Shown one piece after another: positions 8,301 through 16,236 of a DNA stretch of 28,486 nucleotides; the first letter of the stretch is position 1, and every line of letters starts with the position of its first letter. Made by a program: the position numbers and the translations under genes. The stretch comes from Burkholderiales bacterium (GTDB taxonomy: Bacteria; Pseudomonadota; Gammaproteobacteria; Burkholderiales; Burkholderiaceae_C), in contig JANXTP010000156.1 in assembly GCA_025352345.1 (NCBI GenBank), positions 1 through 28,486 of the forward strand, in the 5' to 3' direction. The notes under the pieces were generated by a model. That model was not told the DNA's origin, did no database searches, and saw only the letters and a program-made list of their open reading frames with translations.

Positions 8301-8326
8301 GGTGGCACCCCCGAACGGGGGCCGTC
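8301..8326 (+). terminator. GC hairpin after cphA, possible terminator
   Basis: A run of five C (8308-8312), a GAAC loop and a run of five G (8317-8321) lie 30 bases after the cphA stop codon. No T-tract follows directly. It could slow or end transcription or stabilise the cphA message 3' end. It is weak as an intrinsic terminator. Confidence 0.35.
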
Positions 8327-8404
8327 CCCTGATGGATTTTCTTGAGCCGGTGCCCGCCCGATCATTCGCATCCACAGACCCGCGATGCGGGCAAGGGGCG
8401 ACAG

Positions 8405-8686
8405 ATGAAATTCGAAGAGCGTGTCGACGGCGACTACCGGATTTACGCCGGTGCGCTGGATGTGCTGCGGGGCGATGGCTACATCGCCGCCGTGGTGGTC
8501 AACCGCACGAGTTCACAACACGCCAAGGGGCAGGAGGTTTTTCGCGATGAAAGCCTGGCCTGCGGCCACCGCTGGTCGACTGCCGACGAGGCCTTGATGT
8601 TCGCGCTGTGCAAGGCGCGTGAGTGGATCGGTCATCAACGCCAGCATCTGCCTACGCTCGGCGACCAGCGAGCGATGCAGGTCTGA
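8405..8686 (+). CDS. Small protein of unknown function downstream of cphA (93 aa)
   Basis: I do not recognise this gene with certainty. The 93-residue product begins MKFEERVDGDYRIYAG at ATG 8405, with GGGGCGA a few bases upstream as a possible ribosome site; a longer frame from 8342 has no support. The text alternates short beta-strands (YIAAVVVNR) with a helical C-terminal half (STADEALMFALCKAREWI), suggesting a small alpha/beta domain. There is no signal peptide, membrane helix or metal motif. It is co-directional with cphA, 126 bases downstream and beyond a GC hairpin. Its last 35 bases overlap the 3' end of the convergent exporter gene. Its position suggests, but does not show, a link to cyanophycin metabolism. 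Confidence 0.6.
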   Translation: MKFEERVDGDYRIYAGALDVLRGDGYIAAVVVNRTSSQHAKGQEVFRDESLACGHRWSTADEALMFALCKAREWIGHQRQHLPTLGDQRAMQV

Positions 8687-9572
8687 GCGCGCCGCCTAAC
8701 TGATTGACCAGCAGGCCGACCAGCACGAAGGCCACCCCGGCCCACTGCGCCGTGCTCAGGCGCTCGGAGAGAAAGAACGAACCGGCCCACAGGCCGACCA
8801 CCGGCACCAGCAAAGAGAACGGCGCGATGCGCCCGGCTGGATGACGCTGCAGCAGCCGCATCCACAGTGAGTACCCGACCAATGTCGCCAGCAGCGACAG
8901 GTACCCGACGGCCGCCCATTCGCGTGCGCCCATCGCAGTCAGCGAGCGCCAGCTCTCATCAGCGCCCTCCAGCCCCACCGCGATCGCCAGGAATGGCAGT
9001 ACCGAGACCGCACTGCTCCAGACGATGAAGTGGAAGGGTTCGATCTGCGCGGCGCCGCGCCCCATCAAACGAACGAGCAGGTTCGACCCGGCCCAGGACA
9101 AGGCGGCCGCCAGGGTCAGCACAAAGCCCAGCAGCGTCATGTCGCGCGGTCCGCTGCCGTGGCTCGCGGCGATCAGCGCGAGCCCCGCGGCGGCGATCAG
9201 CAGCCCCACGCCGTGATGGAGGCGGGCCCTTTCGCCGAGCACCGGAATGGCGAGCACGACCGTGAACAACACCTGCGCCTGTAGAACGGTCGAGGCCAAG
9301 CCCGAGGGCATGCCGAAATGCAGTGCGGTGAACAGAAGGCCGAATTGCATGAGTCCCTGGAGCAGTCCATAGCTCACGATCAAGCGCCAGGAGGCGCGAG
9401 GCCGTGGAACGATCCACAGCAGAGGCAGCGAGGCCATCGCGAAGCGTAAGGCGCCGAGCATCATCGGACTGACCGCCGTCAGAGCTACTTTCATCACGAC
9501 GAAATTCAGTCCCCAGATGATCACGACGGTGAGCGCGGTGAGCAGGTCTGCCCGTGACAAGCTGGGGTTCAT
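8652..9572 (-). CDS. eamA: EamA family transporter (DMT superfamily exporter)
   Basis: This 306-residue protein has about ten hydrophobic helices in two EamA repeats. The first repeat closely resembles E. coli EamA, the O-acetylserine/cysteine exporter: WGLNFVVMKVAL near the start, then FGMPSGLASTVLQAQ and GFVLTLAAALSWA, and in the second repeat APFSLLVPVVGL. It should export small amino-acid-like metabolites through the inner membrane; the real substrate here is unproven. The start at 9572 overlaps the stop of the preceding hydrolase gene by four bases (9569-9572, ATGA), so it is the last gene of a leftward operon. Its 3' end overlaps the small convergent gene downstream of cphA by 35 bases. 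Confidence 0.88.
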   Translation of the reverse strand: MNPSLSRADLLTALTVVIIWGLNFVVMKVALTAVSPMMLGALRFAMASLPLLWIVPRPRASWRLIVSYGLLQGLMQFGLLFTALHFGMPSGLASTVLQAQVLFTVVLAIPVLGERARLHHGVGLLIAAAGLALIAASHGSGPRDMTLLGFVLTLAAALSWAGSNLLVRLMGRGAAQIEPFHFIVWSSAVSVLPFLAIAVGLEGADESWRSLTAMGAREWAAVGYLSLLATLVGYSLWMRLLQRHPAGRIAPFSLLVPVVGLWAGSFFLSERLSTAQWAGVAFVLVGLLVNQLGGALRPASLAGRRA

Positions 9573-10504
9573 TTCTTGCCCAGGGCGGCGTCGTACAAGG
9601 CCACGAATTCATCACAGCGCTCGAAATAGGGCAAGGCCCCGGTGGGCATCACGTCGAAGATCCAGTTTGGGCGCCCGGCGTAAGCCGACTTGTGGCGGTA
9701 GTCGATGAAGTCGCCGCGCACGCCGTGCACCATCCACACCGGCATGGTCAGCGACTGGTACACGCGGGTGATGTCGGCGCTGAACAGGTGGGCGCTGACG
9801 AACCAGTAGGGTGCGAACTTCGAGCCGGGCTGGCGTGTCGTCAGCACGTCGTAGTCCAGCAGGCCCTCGTCGATCTGGGCGCTGCCCCAGGTCTTCTTCA
9901 GAAAGTAGCGGATCACCCCGCGCTTGGTCAGCCACCGGTACAGGCCGTCGCTCCAGCGCGGGTTGAAGAAGAATCGCCGCAGCCACGCGATGCCGCGGTG
10001 GCTGCCCGGTGGGCCGTTGAACGGCGCTCCGCGATTGAAGCCGGTCGGGCTGACCAGCGCGACGCTGCGAAAACGCTCAGGTACTTCCTGGGCGGCCCGT
10101 GCGGCGTACTCGCTGGACAGCGACACGCCGATCACGTCGATCGGCGCATCACCATGCACGCGCTGGATCTCGGCGACCATCGCGTGAACGGCATCGGTCA
10201 TCAGACGAGGCAAGTAAGGGCGGTCGCCGCGCTCAGAGCAGCCGAAGCCCGGCAGGTCGGGCGCGTAGACCGGGCGCTGTTGTCGGTAATGTTCGTAGAG
10301 AGGTCGGACCTCATACGCTGAGCCCGAGGCGTTGATGCTGTGCAGCAGCAGCAGTGGCGTGCGGTCGGCCGAGGCACCCGCGCCTCCGGCAGGGCCAGCG
10401 ACATAAAAAGACAGCCGACCGGCAATGCTGTCGATCTCGACGCGCTCACCGGACAAGGCAGGTGGCAGGGTGGGGACGCTGGGCGGGTTCGACATCGGTG
10501 GCAT
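9569..10504 (-). CDS. Alpha/beta-hydrolase fold protein lacking the canonical catalytic histidine
   Basis: The protein has 311 residues from ATG 10504; ATG 10495 (three residues shorter) is equally possible and neither has a good ribosome site. The fold is clear: LLLLHS near residue 51, DLPGFGCSER (83-92), and a nucleophile elbow GVSLS with Ser128. Near the C-terminus family members usually have GH followed by P and E (the catalytic histidine). Here the text is TGALPYFER, with Ala290 in the histidine position. The HG oxyanion motif is also altered, to HS. The protein may therefore be a non-hydrolytic member, or may use another histidine. It lies 34 bases after the methyltransferase-like gene and overlaps eamA. 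No signal peptide is seen. The substrate is unknown. Confidence 0.85.
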   Translation of the reverse strand: MPPMSNPPSVPTLPPALSGERVEIDSIAGRLSFYVAGPAGGAGASADRTPLLLLHSINASGSAYEVRPLYEHYRQQRPVYAPDLPGFGCSERGDRPYLPRLMTDAVHAMVAEIQRVHGDAPIDVIGVSLSSEYAARAAQEVPERFRSVALVSPTGFNRGAPFNGPPGSHRGIAWLRRFFFNPRWSDGLYRWLTKRGVIRYFLKKTWGSAQIDEGLLDYDVLTTRQPGSKFAPYWFVSAHLFSADITRVYQSLTMPVWMVHGVRGDFIDYRHKSAYAGRPNWIFDVMPTGALPYFERCDEFVALYDAALGKK

Positions 10505-10538
10505 CAGCGAAGCGCTGCTATGCGTGGGCAGGCCGCCG

Positions 10539-11276
10539 TCACGGCCGCCTGAACACCACCACATGCTGCCAAGGCAGTGTGCGCGCAGTGCGTTCCCAGA
10601 CCAGCGCGTGATCGGCTGCTTCGAGCCGCAACTGCGGCTCAGTCATCTTGTGCAGCGACTTGATGGGCACGCTGAAGTCTTCGCCGCGGTACTCGACAAA
10701 AATCACCCGTCCGCCGGGCCGCAGCGCGCACACGATGCTCGCCAAAACCTCATGTGGAAACGCCAGTTCGTGATAGACGTCGACCATGATCGCCAGATCG
10801 ATCGACGCTTCCGGCAGCTTCACGTTGTCATCGGCGCCGAGCACCGGCACGATGTTGCTGTAGCCCGGGCGTTTCGCGGTGGTTTCGAGCACGCGCAGCA
10901 TTTGAGGCTGCACCTCGATGGCGTACACCTTGCCTTTCGGCCCGACCTGCAGTGCCATCCGACGCGAGTAGTAACCGGTGCCGGCACCGACATCGGCCAC
11001 GTCCATGCCAGGCTTCAGTGCCAGTTCTGCCATCAGCAGATCGGCGCGTTCCTCCTGTTGGCGCTCGGTGCGCTCCAGCCAGGCGGCGCCGTCGAACCCC
11101 ATCATCTGGGCGATTTCGCGCCCGTGATAAACCTTGCCGATCCCGTCCGCGCTGGGCGGCGCAGCCTGGTAAGGCAGGGCGGTTTGCGCATGGATCGCCG
11201 CCGCCAGGCCGAAGCACATCAGCAGTGCCAGAAAAGCGTTCCGTGCGCTGCAGGCAATGACCGACACGCTGCGCAT
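10539..11276 (-). CDS. Class I SAM-dependent methyltransferase-fold protein with signal peptide
   Basis: The protein has 245 residues from ATG 11276, two bases after the stop of the esterase gene. The N-terminus looks like a Sec signal peptide: two arginines, a hydrophobic stretch FLALLMCFGLAAAI, and an AHA-like cleavage site before QTALPYQ (about residue 30). The mature part has a Rossmann methyltransferase core with motif I VADVGAGTGYYS (93-104), an acidic residue after the second strand (Glu121) and LRPGGRVIFVEYRGED (185-200). A predicted periplasmic methyltransferase is odd because SAM is cytoplasmic. Either the signal is not used, the protein binds another ligand, or the start is further downstream. 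Its target is unknown. It is the third gene of the leftward operon. Confidence 0.85.
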   Translation of the reverse strand: MRSVSVIACSARNAFLALLMCFGLAAAIHAQTALPYQAAPPSADGIGKVYHGREIAQMMGFDGAAWLERTERQQEERADLLMAELALKPGMDVADVGAGTGYYSRRMALQVGPKGKVYAIEVQPQMLRVLETTAKRPGYSNIVPVLGADDNVKLPEASIDLAIMVDVYHELAFPHEVLASIVCALRPGGRVIFVEYRGEDFSVPIKSLHKMTEPQLRLEAADHALVWERTARTLPWQHVVVFRRP

Positions 11277-11278
11277 CC

Positions 11279-12445
11279 TCACGACAGCGCTTGGGTGTGG
11301 TCGCTGAAGAAGCGCCACATCTCCCGCGTGGCATCGGGCCCGCTGGGGTCGGTGTACGAGCCCTGCGCGCTGCCGCCCGACCAGGCGTGCCCGCCGCCGT
11401 GCACGACCCAGTGCTCGGCCTGGACGGCTGTGCCCGCTGCACCGGCGTATATGGTTCGTGTGTAGCGGCGGCCTTGTGCTGACACGCCGTGCTCAACCAC
11501 AGGCGCCTCGGCGGCGTCGGTGTCGCTATGCTGGATTTCGCCGAGCGCCACGGCGATGGCCTGGCTGCCGTTTCCAGGGTGGACGACCGCATCACCATCA
11601 CCGTGGAACACGATCGTCGGCAGCGGTGCCAGCGCGCTGACCGTGCCGATGGCGGCATCGCCAGGCTCGCCGCGATGGACCGGGCCGGGCGCCGAGGGCG
11701 GTGCCTTCGGGCCGTTCTTCATCGCCGACAAGGCCGACATCAGATCGCAGGCCGCGCCGCTGGCCAATCCAGAGTGAATGCCGACGGCAGCGTACAGGTC
11801 CGGGTAGGCTTGGCCGACGATGGCCGCCATCGCGCCACCGGCTGACAGCCCGGCGACATAGATCCGGCGGGCATCGAGTCCATGCTCAGCGATCACGGCG
11901 CAGGTCATGCCAGCCAGCACGGCCGCTTCCCCGTGCCCGCGTCGCTGGTGGCTGTGCTTAAACCAGTTCCAGCAACGCTGTGGATTGGCATCCTGAGCCT
12001 GTGCCGGGTACAGCACCGCAAAACCTTGCTCGTGCGCCAGCGTGTTCATGCCGGTGCCGAGCGCGAAGTCGGCCGGGTCCTGGGTGCAGCCGTGCAGCAT
12101 CACGACCAGCGGCATCGGCATGCCGGACGGGCCGGCTGACGCTGCGGGTGGCAAGTAGAGCAGGTAGCTGCGGGTCAGTTCGGCTTCGCTATGGGAACCG
12201 GTCTGCGTCGAGCCTTCGTCACGCGCTGGGGTGCGCGCCAGCGGTGCAGTGTCGACCTCGGCGTTCGCCATCTCCGTCACGCAGCCGTCGATCACATCGC
12301 TGCGTGCGGGTTCGGTCGAGGCCGCGGGCAGCGGGGCCGGTTGGCGGCCCAGTGCCTGCTGGATCGCCTGCGTGGCCTCGCCCAGTCGCCCTGCGCGGGT
12401 CAGGCGCGTCACTTCTTTCATCCAGCGCTGCAGGGTTTCGGACAT
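11279..12445 (-). CDS. PHB depolymerase family esterase (intracellular)
   Basis: This 388-residue serine esterase belongs to the PHB depolymerase/LpqC/feruloyl-esterase family. Residues 1-35 form a charged helix (LQRWMKEVTRLTRAGRLGEA) common in Burkholderiales members and no signal peptide is present, so it should be cytoplasmic. The catalytic domain has the oxyanion motif LHGCTQ (117-122), the nucleophile elbow GLSAG with Ser201, an FHGDGDAVV acid region and GGGHAW with the histidine. It could hydrolyse polyhydroxybutyrate, oligomers or other esters; the family does not settle the substrate. The start is set at ATG 12445; ATG 12457, four codons upstream, is an alternative. The preceding gene, a ribbon-helix-helix regulator, ends 65 bases upstream. 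The gene is followed after two bases by the methyltransferase-like gene. Confidence 0.9.
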   Translation of the reverse strand: MSETLQRWMKEVTRLTRAGRLGEATQAIQQALGRQPAPLPAASTEPARSDVIDGCVTEMANAEVDTAPLARTPARDEGSTQTGSHSEAELTRSYLLYLPPAASAGPSGMPMPLVVMLHGCTQDPADFALGTGMNTLAHEQGFAVLYPAQAQDANPQRCWNWFKHSHQRRGHGEAAVLAGMTCAVIAEHGLDARRIYVAGLSAGGAMAAIVGQAYPDLYAAVGIHSGLASGAACDLMSALSAMKNGPKAPPSAPGPVHRGEPGDAAIGTVSALAPLPTIVFHGDGDAVVHPGNGSQAIAVALGEIQHSDTDAAEAPVVEHGVSAQGRRYTRTIYAGAAGTAVQAEHWVVHGGGHAWSGGSAQGSYTDPSGPDATREMWRFFSDHTQALS

Positions 12446-12510
12446 GGTGGCTTTCATGGCGACAGGATGGGCGGAACAAGGACGACAAAGCGTGTGAAGC
12501 GCCAGGGCGG

Positions 12511-12999
12511 TCATTTCAGCCGCCCCGCCAGCGCCCGTTTCACGTCGGCACTGGCGTGCAGCGCACCCAGCACCTCGAGCGACTCGATGGTGTCCAGCGC
12601 CAGTTCAGGCGTCACATCGGCAGCAATCGACGCCAGGCCGACGACCCGCAAGGTCAGCTTCTGCCGCGATTGCTGCAACACTTGCAAGTCCCGGCGGCTG
12701 ATGTGCTGCAGGCCCATCACCAGCATCTTGCGGGCCACCACCTGTTTCAGCGCATCGCTGTGTTGCGTCAGCTGGTTGCGAATGGCGGTGCGGATGAAGT
12801 CGGTGCGGTTGCCGTAGAAGCCTTCACTGACCAGCAGATCGACCTGCCCGAGGTCGACATGGCCGAGGTTGATGGTGATCTTTTCCGAATCGACCGGTTT
12901 GCCGGCGGGACTGCTTTTGGCCAGGGCTTTGGCGCCCGAGGGGCGCGCGCCTGGCTTGGAGCGCGTAACCGGTGTGCGGGTGGCGGTGGTCGAGGTCAT
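12511..12999 (-). CDS. CopG-type (ribbon-helix-helix) transcriptional regulator
   Basis: The protein has 162 residues from ATG 12999. A flexible Ala/Pro/Lys-rich N-terminus (1-38) is followed by a ribbon-helix-helix DNA-binding core at about 40-80: the KITINLGHVDLGQVD strand, then a helix containing NRTDFIRTAIRNQL. The C-terminal 80 residues, including VVGLASIAADVTPELA, are typical of a Burkholderiales group found beside PHB-depolymerase-family esterases. The open frame extends much further upstream, but that part is the reverse strand of the permease gene and is not coding. A palindrome at 13020-13049, 21 bases before the start codon, is a natural operator for a dimeric or tetrameric regulator of this class, so autoregulation of the operon is likely (inferred). 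Confidence 0.87.
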   Translation of the reverse strand: MTSTTATRTPVTRSKPGARPSGAKALAKSSPAGKPVDSEKITINLGHVDLGQVDLLVSEGFYGNRTDFIRTAIRNQLTQHSDALKQVVARKMLVMGLQHISRRDLQVLQQSRQKLTLRVVGLASIAADVTPELALDTIESLEVLGALHASADVKRALAGRLK

Positions 13000-13019
13000 C
13001 AAATGTACTCTAGCACCAT

Positions 13020-13049
13020 CCCGTAACCATCCATCTGGATGGTTACGGG
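13020..13049. promoter_or_regulatory. 30-bp palindrome, probable operator of the CopG-type regulator
   Basis: Two perfect 14-bp arms, CCCGTAACCATCCA (13020-13033) and its complement (13036-13049), are separated by two bases. The element lies between the regulator (start 12999, leftward) and the permease (start 13135, rightward). No T-tract follows, so an operator fits better than a terminator. Binding by the adjacent regulator is inferred. Confidence 0.65.
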
Positions 13050-13134
13050 CGTGATGCCGCCGCACGTCCGTTGCGGCGGTCAGATTGGAAGCCTGGCCTG
13101 AGAATTCGGCCACCATGCTGATGCCCACTTCCCC

Positions 13135-14283
13135 ATGACCACCACAGCACCGCCGGCGCCTTGGTGGTCCGCGTTCGCTGCGCTGAAACAGGACCGGTTT
13201 TTCTGGGTGCTGGCACTGGCGCTGGTTGCACTGGCGACCTTGCAGCCGCAAAAGATCGCCAGCTACCCGTCGCTGGTCGATTGGCCGACCGTTGCTGCGC
13301 TGACCGGGCTGCTGGCGCTGACGCAGGCGGTTGAGTCCAGCGGGGCGCTGGCGCGGTTGGGCCGCTGGCTGGTCGCGCGCATGTCCACCGAGCGCGTCGC
13401 TGCGCTGGGCCTGGTCAGTGCAGCGGCGCTGCTGTCCACACTGCTGACCAACGATGTTGCGCTGTTCGTCATCGTGCCGCTGACGTTGGGGTTGTGCCGC
13501 ATCACGCCGCTGCCGGCCACCCGGCTGATCGTGTTCGAAGCGCTGGCGGTCAATGCCGGATCGGCGCTGACGCCGGTCGGCAACCCGCAGAACCTGTTCC
13601 TGTGGCAGTTGTCGAAGGCATCGTTTGCCGAGTTCACCGGGCACATGGCGCCGCTGGTGGCGGTGCTGTTCGTGCTCTTGCTGGCGCTCACCGCGATGGC
13701 CTTTCGCAGCACGCCGCTGAACGCGACAAACCGCGAAGACCCGCCTGCACTCGACCGCCCGCTGCTGTGGGTCGCGCTGGCCTTGTACGGCCCGTTCTTG
13801 TGGTTGACCGACCGTGGCGACGCCGCCTGGGGCTGCGCTGCCGTCGTCGGGGTGATGCTGCTGCTGCGGCCGCGCGTGCTCGCCCGGGTAGATTGGGGCT
13901 TGCTGCTGGTGTTCGTGCTGATGTTCATCGACCTGCGGCTGATCGCCGGGCTCGACGCGGTTCGCAGCGCGATCGGCAGCTTTGGTCTGGCAGAGCCGCA
14001 GAAACTCTACGCAGTCGGTATCGCTGCGTCGCAGTTGGTGAGCAACGTGCCAGCCACCATCGCGCTGGCCGAGTATTCGCGCGACTGGCGGGTGATGGCC
14101 TATGCGGTGAACGTCGGCGGCTTCGGCATCGCCGTCGGCTCGCTCGCGAACCTGATCGCGCTGCGCATGGCGCCCGACGCCCGCGCCTGGCTGAGCTTTC
14201 ACCTGTACGCCGTGCCCTGCCTGCTGGTGGCCGCGGTGGTCGGGTATGGCTTGCTGTTCGTCGCGCACCTGGCCGGGCCTTGA
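13135..14283 (+). CDS. SLC13/ArsB-type anion permease
   Basis: This 382-residue protein is almost entirely hydrophobic, with about ten to eleven predicted membrane helices. It has the pseudo-repeat signatures of the ion-transporter superfamily (SLC13/CitMHS/ArsB): LLTNDVALFVIVPL around 103-116 with the TPVGNPQN loop at 146-153, and LVSNVPATIALAEY with Ser303-Asn304. Members carry anions such as dicarboxylates, sulfate, citrate or arsenite, usually driven by sodium or protons. The substrate cannot be told from sequence. It is shorter than typical SLC13 transporters (about 450-600 residues). It is divergent from the regulator gene and followed 57 bases later by htpG, with no clear terminator between them. 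Confidence 0.82.
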   Translation: MTTTAPPAPWWSAFAALKQDRFFWVLALALVALATLQPQKIASYPSLVDWPTVAALTGLLALTQAVESSGALARLGRWLVARMSTERVAALGLVSAAALLSTLLTNDVALFVIVPLTLGLCRITPLPATRLIVFEALAVNAGSALTPVGNPQNLFLWQLSKASFAEFTGHMAPLVAVLFVLLLALTAMAFRSTPLNATNREDPPALDRPLLWVALALYGPFLWLTDRGDAAWGCAAVVGVMLLLRPRVLARVDWGLLLVFVLMFIDLRLIAGLDAVRSAIGSFGLAEPQKLYAVGIAASQLVSNVPATIALAEYSRDWRVMAYAVNVGGFGIAVGSLANLIALRMAPDARAWLSFHLYAVPCLLVAAVVGYGLLFVAHLAGP

Positions 14284-14340
14284 AGCTCAGCCGCCGAACC
14301 CCATATCCACCCTCTTGAGCGAATACTCACCCGAGCGACC

Positions 14341-16227
14341 ATGACCAAACAAACCCTTTCCTTCCAGGCCGAAGTCAAGCAGATCCTGCACCTCGTCACC
14401 CACTCGCTGTATTCGAACAAGGAAATCTTCCTGCGCGAGCTGATTTCCAATGCCTCCGACGCCTGCGACAAGCTGCGCTTCGAGGCGTTGAACCGGCCCG
14501 AGCTGTACGAAGACGCGCCCAACCTCGACGTGCGCATCAGCTTCGACGCCGAGGCGAAAACACTGACCATCCGCGACAACGGCATAGGCCTGACCGCCGA
14601 CGAGGCGGTGGCCAACCTGGGCACGATCGCCAAGAGCGGCACCCGCGAATTCATGGCCAAGCTCGACGGCGACCAGAAGAAGGATGCGCAGCTGATCGGC
14701 CAGTTCGGCGTCGGTTTCTACAGCGGCTTCATCGTGGCCGACCGGATCACCGTCGAGTCGCGTCGTGCCGGCACCCAGCCTGGCGAGGGCGTGCGCTGGA
14801 GTTCCGAAGGCACCGGCGACTTCGAGATCGAGACCATCGAGCGCGCCGAACGCGGTACCGATGTGATCCTGCACCTGCGCGACGGTGAGGATGAATTCCT
14901 CAGCGGCTGGAAGCTGAAAGCCATCATCAGCAAGTACTCCGACCACGTGTCTCTGCCGATCCTGATGCGCAAGGAAGAGTGGGATGCCGAAGCCGCCAAG
15001 CAGGTCACCCGCGACGAATGGGTGCCGGTGAACAAGGCCGCGGCGCTGTGGACGCGCAGCAAGAGCGACATCACCGAAGACCAGTATGTCGATTTTTACA
15101 AGCAACTGAGCTACGACACCGAGGCGCCGCTGGCCTACACCCACAACCGCGTCGAAGGCCGCAGCGACTACACGCAGCTGCTTTACATCCCGGCGAAGGC
15201 GCCGTTCGATCTGTGGAACCGCGACAAGCGCGGCGGCGTGAAGCTGTACGTCAAGCGCGTCTTCATCATGGACGACGCCGAGGCGCTGATGCCGGTGTAC
15301 CTGCGCTTCGTCAAGGGCGTGATCGACAGCGCCGACCTGCCGCTGAACGTGAGCCGCGAGCTGCTGCAGGAAAGCCGCGACGTGCGAGCGATCCGTGAGG
15401 GCTCGACCAAGCGTGTGATCGGCATGCTCGAAGCGTTGGCGAACAGCGAAGACGCGTCCGAGCGCGCCAAGTACAAGGCCTTCTGGCGCGATTTCGGCCC
15501 GCTGCTGAAGGAGGGCGTCGGCGAAGACCACGCGAACGTCGAGCGGCTCTCGAAGCTGCTGCGCTTTGCCTCGACGCATGCCGATGAGGATGTGTCGTTT
15601 GCCGAATACCTGGGCCGCATGAAAGAGGGCCAGGAGGCGATCTACTACGTGACCGCCGACAGCCTGGCCGCAGCGAAGGGCAGCCCGCAGCTGGAGATCT
15701 ACCGCAAGAAGGGCGTCGAGGTGCTGTTGCTGACAGACCGCGTCGATGAATGGATGCTGAGCCACTTGCACGAAGTGGAAGGCAAGCCGCTGCAAAGCGT
15801 GGCCAAGGGCGCGGTCGATCTGGGCGCGCTGCAGAACGAGGAAGAAAAGCGCCAGGCTGAACAGGCCGCCGACGCCTTCAAGCCGGTGCTTGAACGGCTG
15901 AAGGCGTCGTTGAAAGACCGCGCGAAGGATGTGAGGGTGACGACGCGTCTGGTCGATTCACCGGCGTGTTTGGTGGTCGGCGAAGAAGACATGAGTGGCC
16001 ACCTGGCGCGGCTGCTGAAACAATCGGGGCAGACCGGCTTGCCGTCGTCATTGCCCACGCTGGAAGTCAACGTCCAGCACACGCTGGTCAGTTCGCTGGA
16101 GCAGAGCCCGCACTTCGACGACCTGGCGCAGATCCTGTTTGATCAGGCCGTGCTGGCCGAAGGCGGGCAGCTCGAAGACCCGGCCGCCTACGTCAAGCGC
16201 GTCAACCGGCTGCTCACGCCTGCCTGA
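14341..16227 (+). CDS. htpG: Molecular chaperone HtpG (Hsp90)
   Basis: The protein has 628 residues, matching bacterial Hsp90 (E. coli HtpG has 624). The N-terminal GHKL ATPase domain shows SLYSNKEIFLRELISNASDA, with catalytic Glu33 and Mg-binding Asn37, then DNGIGL and GQFGVGFYSGF (lid/phosphate loop). The middle domain has LYVKRVFIMDD and LPLNVSRELLQ, with the arginine that contacts ATP. The C-terminal dimerisation domain ends near VKRVNRLLTPA. It is a cytosolic ATP-dependent chaperone for late folding and stress. The start is the only ATG in family position; upstream there is only a weak GAG-type ribosome site. No sigma-32 promoter could be assigned with confidence. It converges with srkA, leaving nine bases between their stops. 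Confidence 0.98.
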   Translation: MTKQTLSFQAEVKQILHLVTHSLYSNKEIFLRELISNASDACDKLRFEALNRPELYEDAPNLDVRISFDAEAKTLTIRDNGIGLTADEAVANLGTIAKSGTREFMAKLDGDQKKDAQLIGQFGVGFYSGFIVADRITVESRRAGTQPGEGVRWSSEGTGDFEIETIERAERGTDVILHLRDGEDEFLSGWKLKAIISKYSDHVSLPILMRKEEWDAEAAKQVTRDEWVPVNKAAALWTRSKSDITEDQYVDFYKQLSYDTEAPLAYTHNRVEGRSDYTQLLYIPAKAPFDLWNRDKRGGVKLYVKRVFIMDDAEALMPVYLRFVKGVIDSADLPLNVSRELLQESRDVRAIREGSTKRVIGMLEALANSEDASERAKYKAFWRDFGPLLKEGVGEDHANVERLSKLLRFASTHADEDVSFAEYLGRMKEGQEAIYYVTADSLAAAKGSPQLEIYRKKGVEVLLLTDRVDEWMLSHLHEVEGKPLQSVAKGAVDLGALQNEEEKRQAEQAADAFKPVLERLKASLKDRAKDVRVTTRLVDSPACLVVGEEDMSGHLARLLKQSGQTGLPSSLPTLEVNVQHTLVSSLEQSPHFDDLAQILFDQAVLAEGGQLEDPAAYVKRVNRLLTPA

Positions 16228-16236
16228 TGTCGGCGG

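Noticed and set aside
13000..14268. N-terminal 423-codon extension of the CopG-type regulator frame
   Set aside because: The extension is the reverse strand of the permease gene, rich in Gln/Arg/His, and passes through the palindrome; the conserved regulator begins at 12999.
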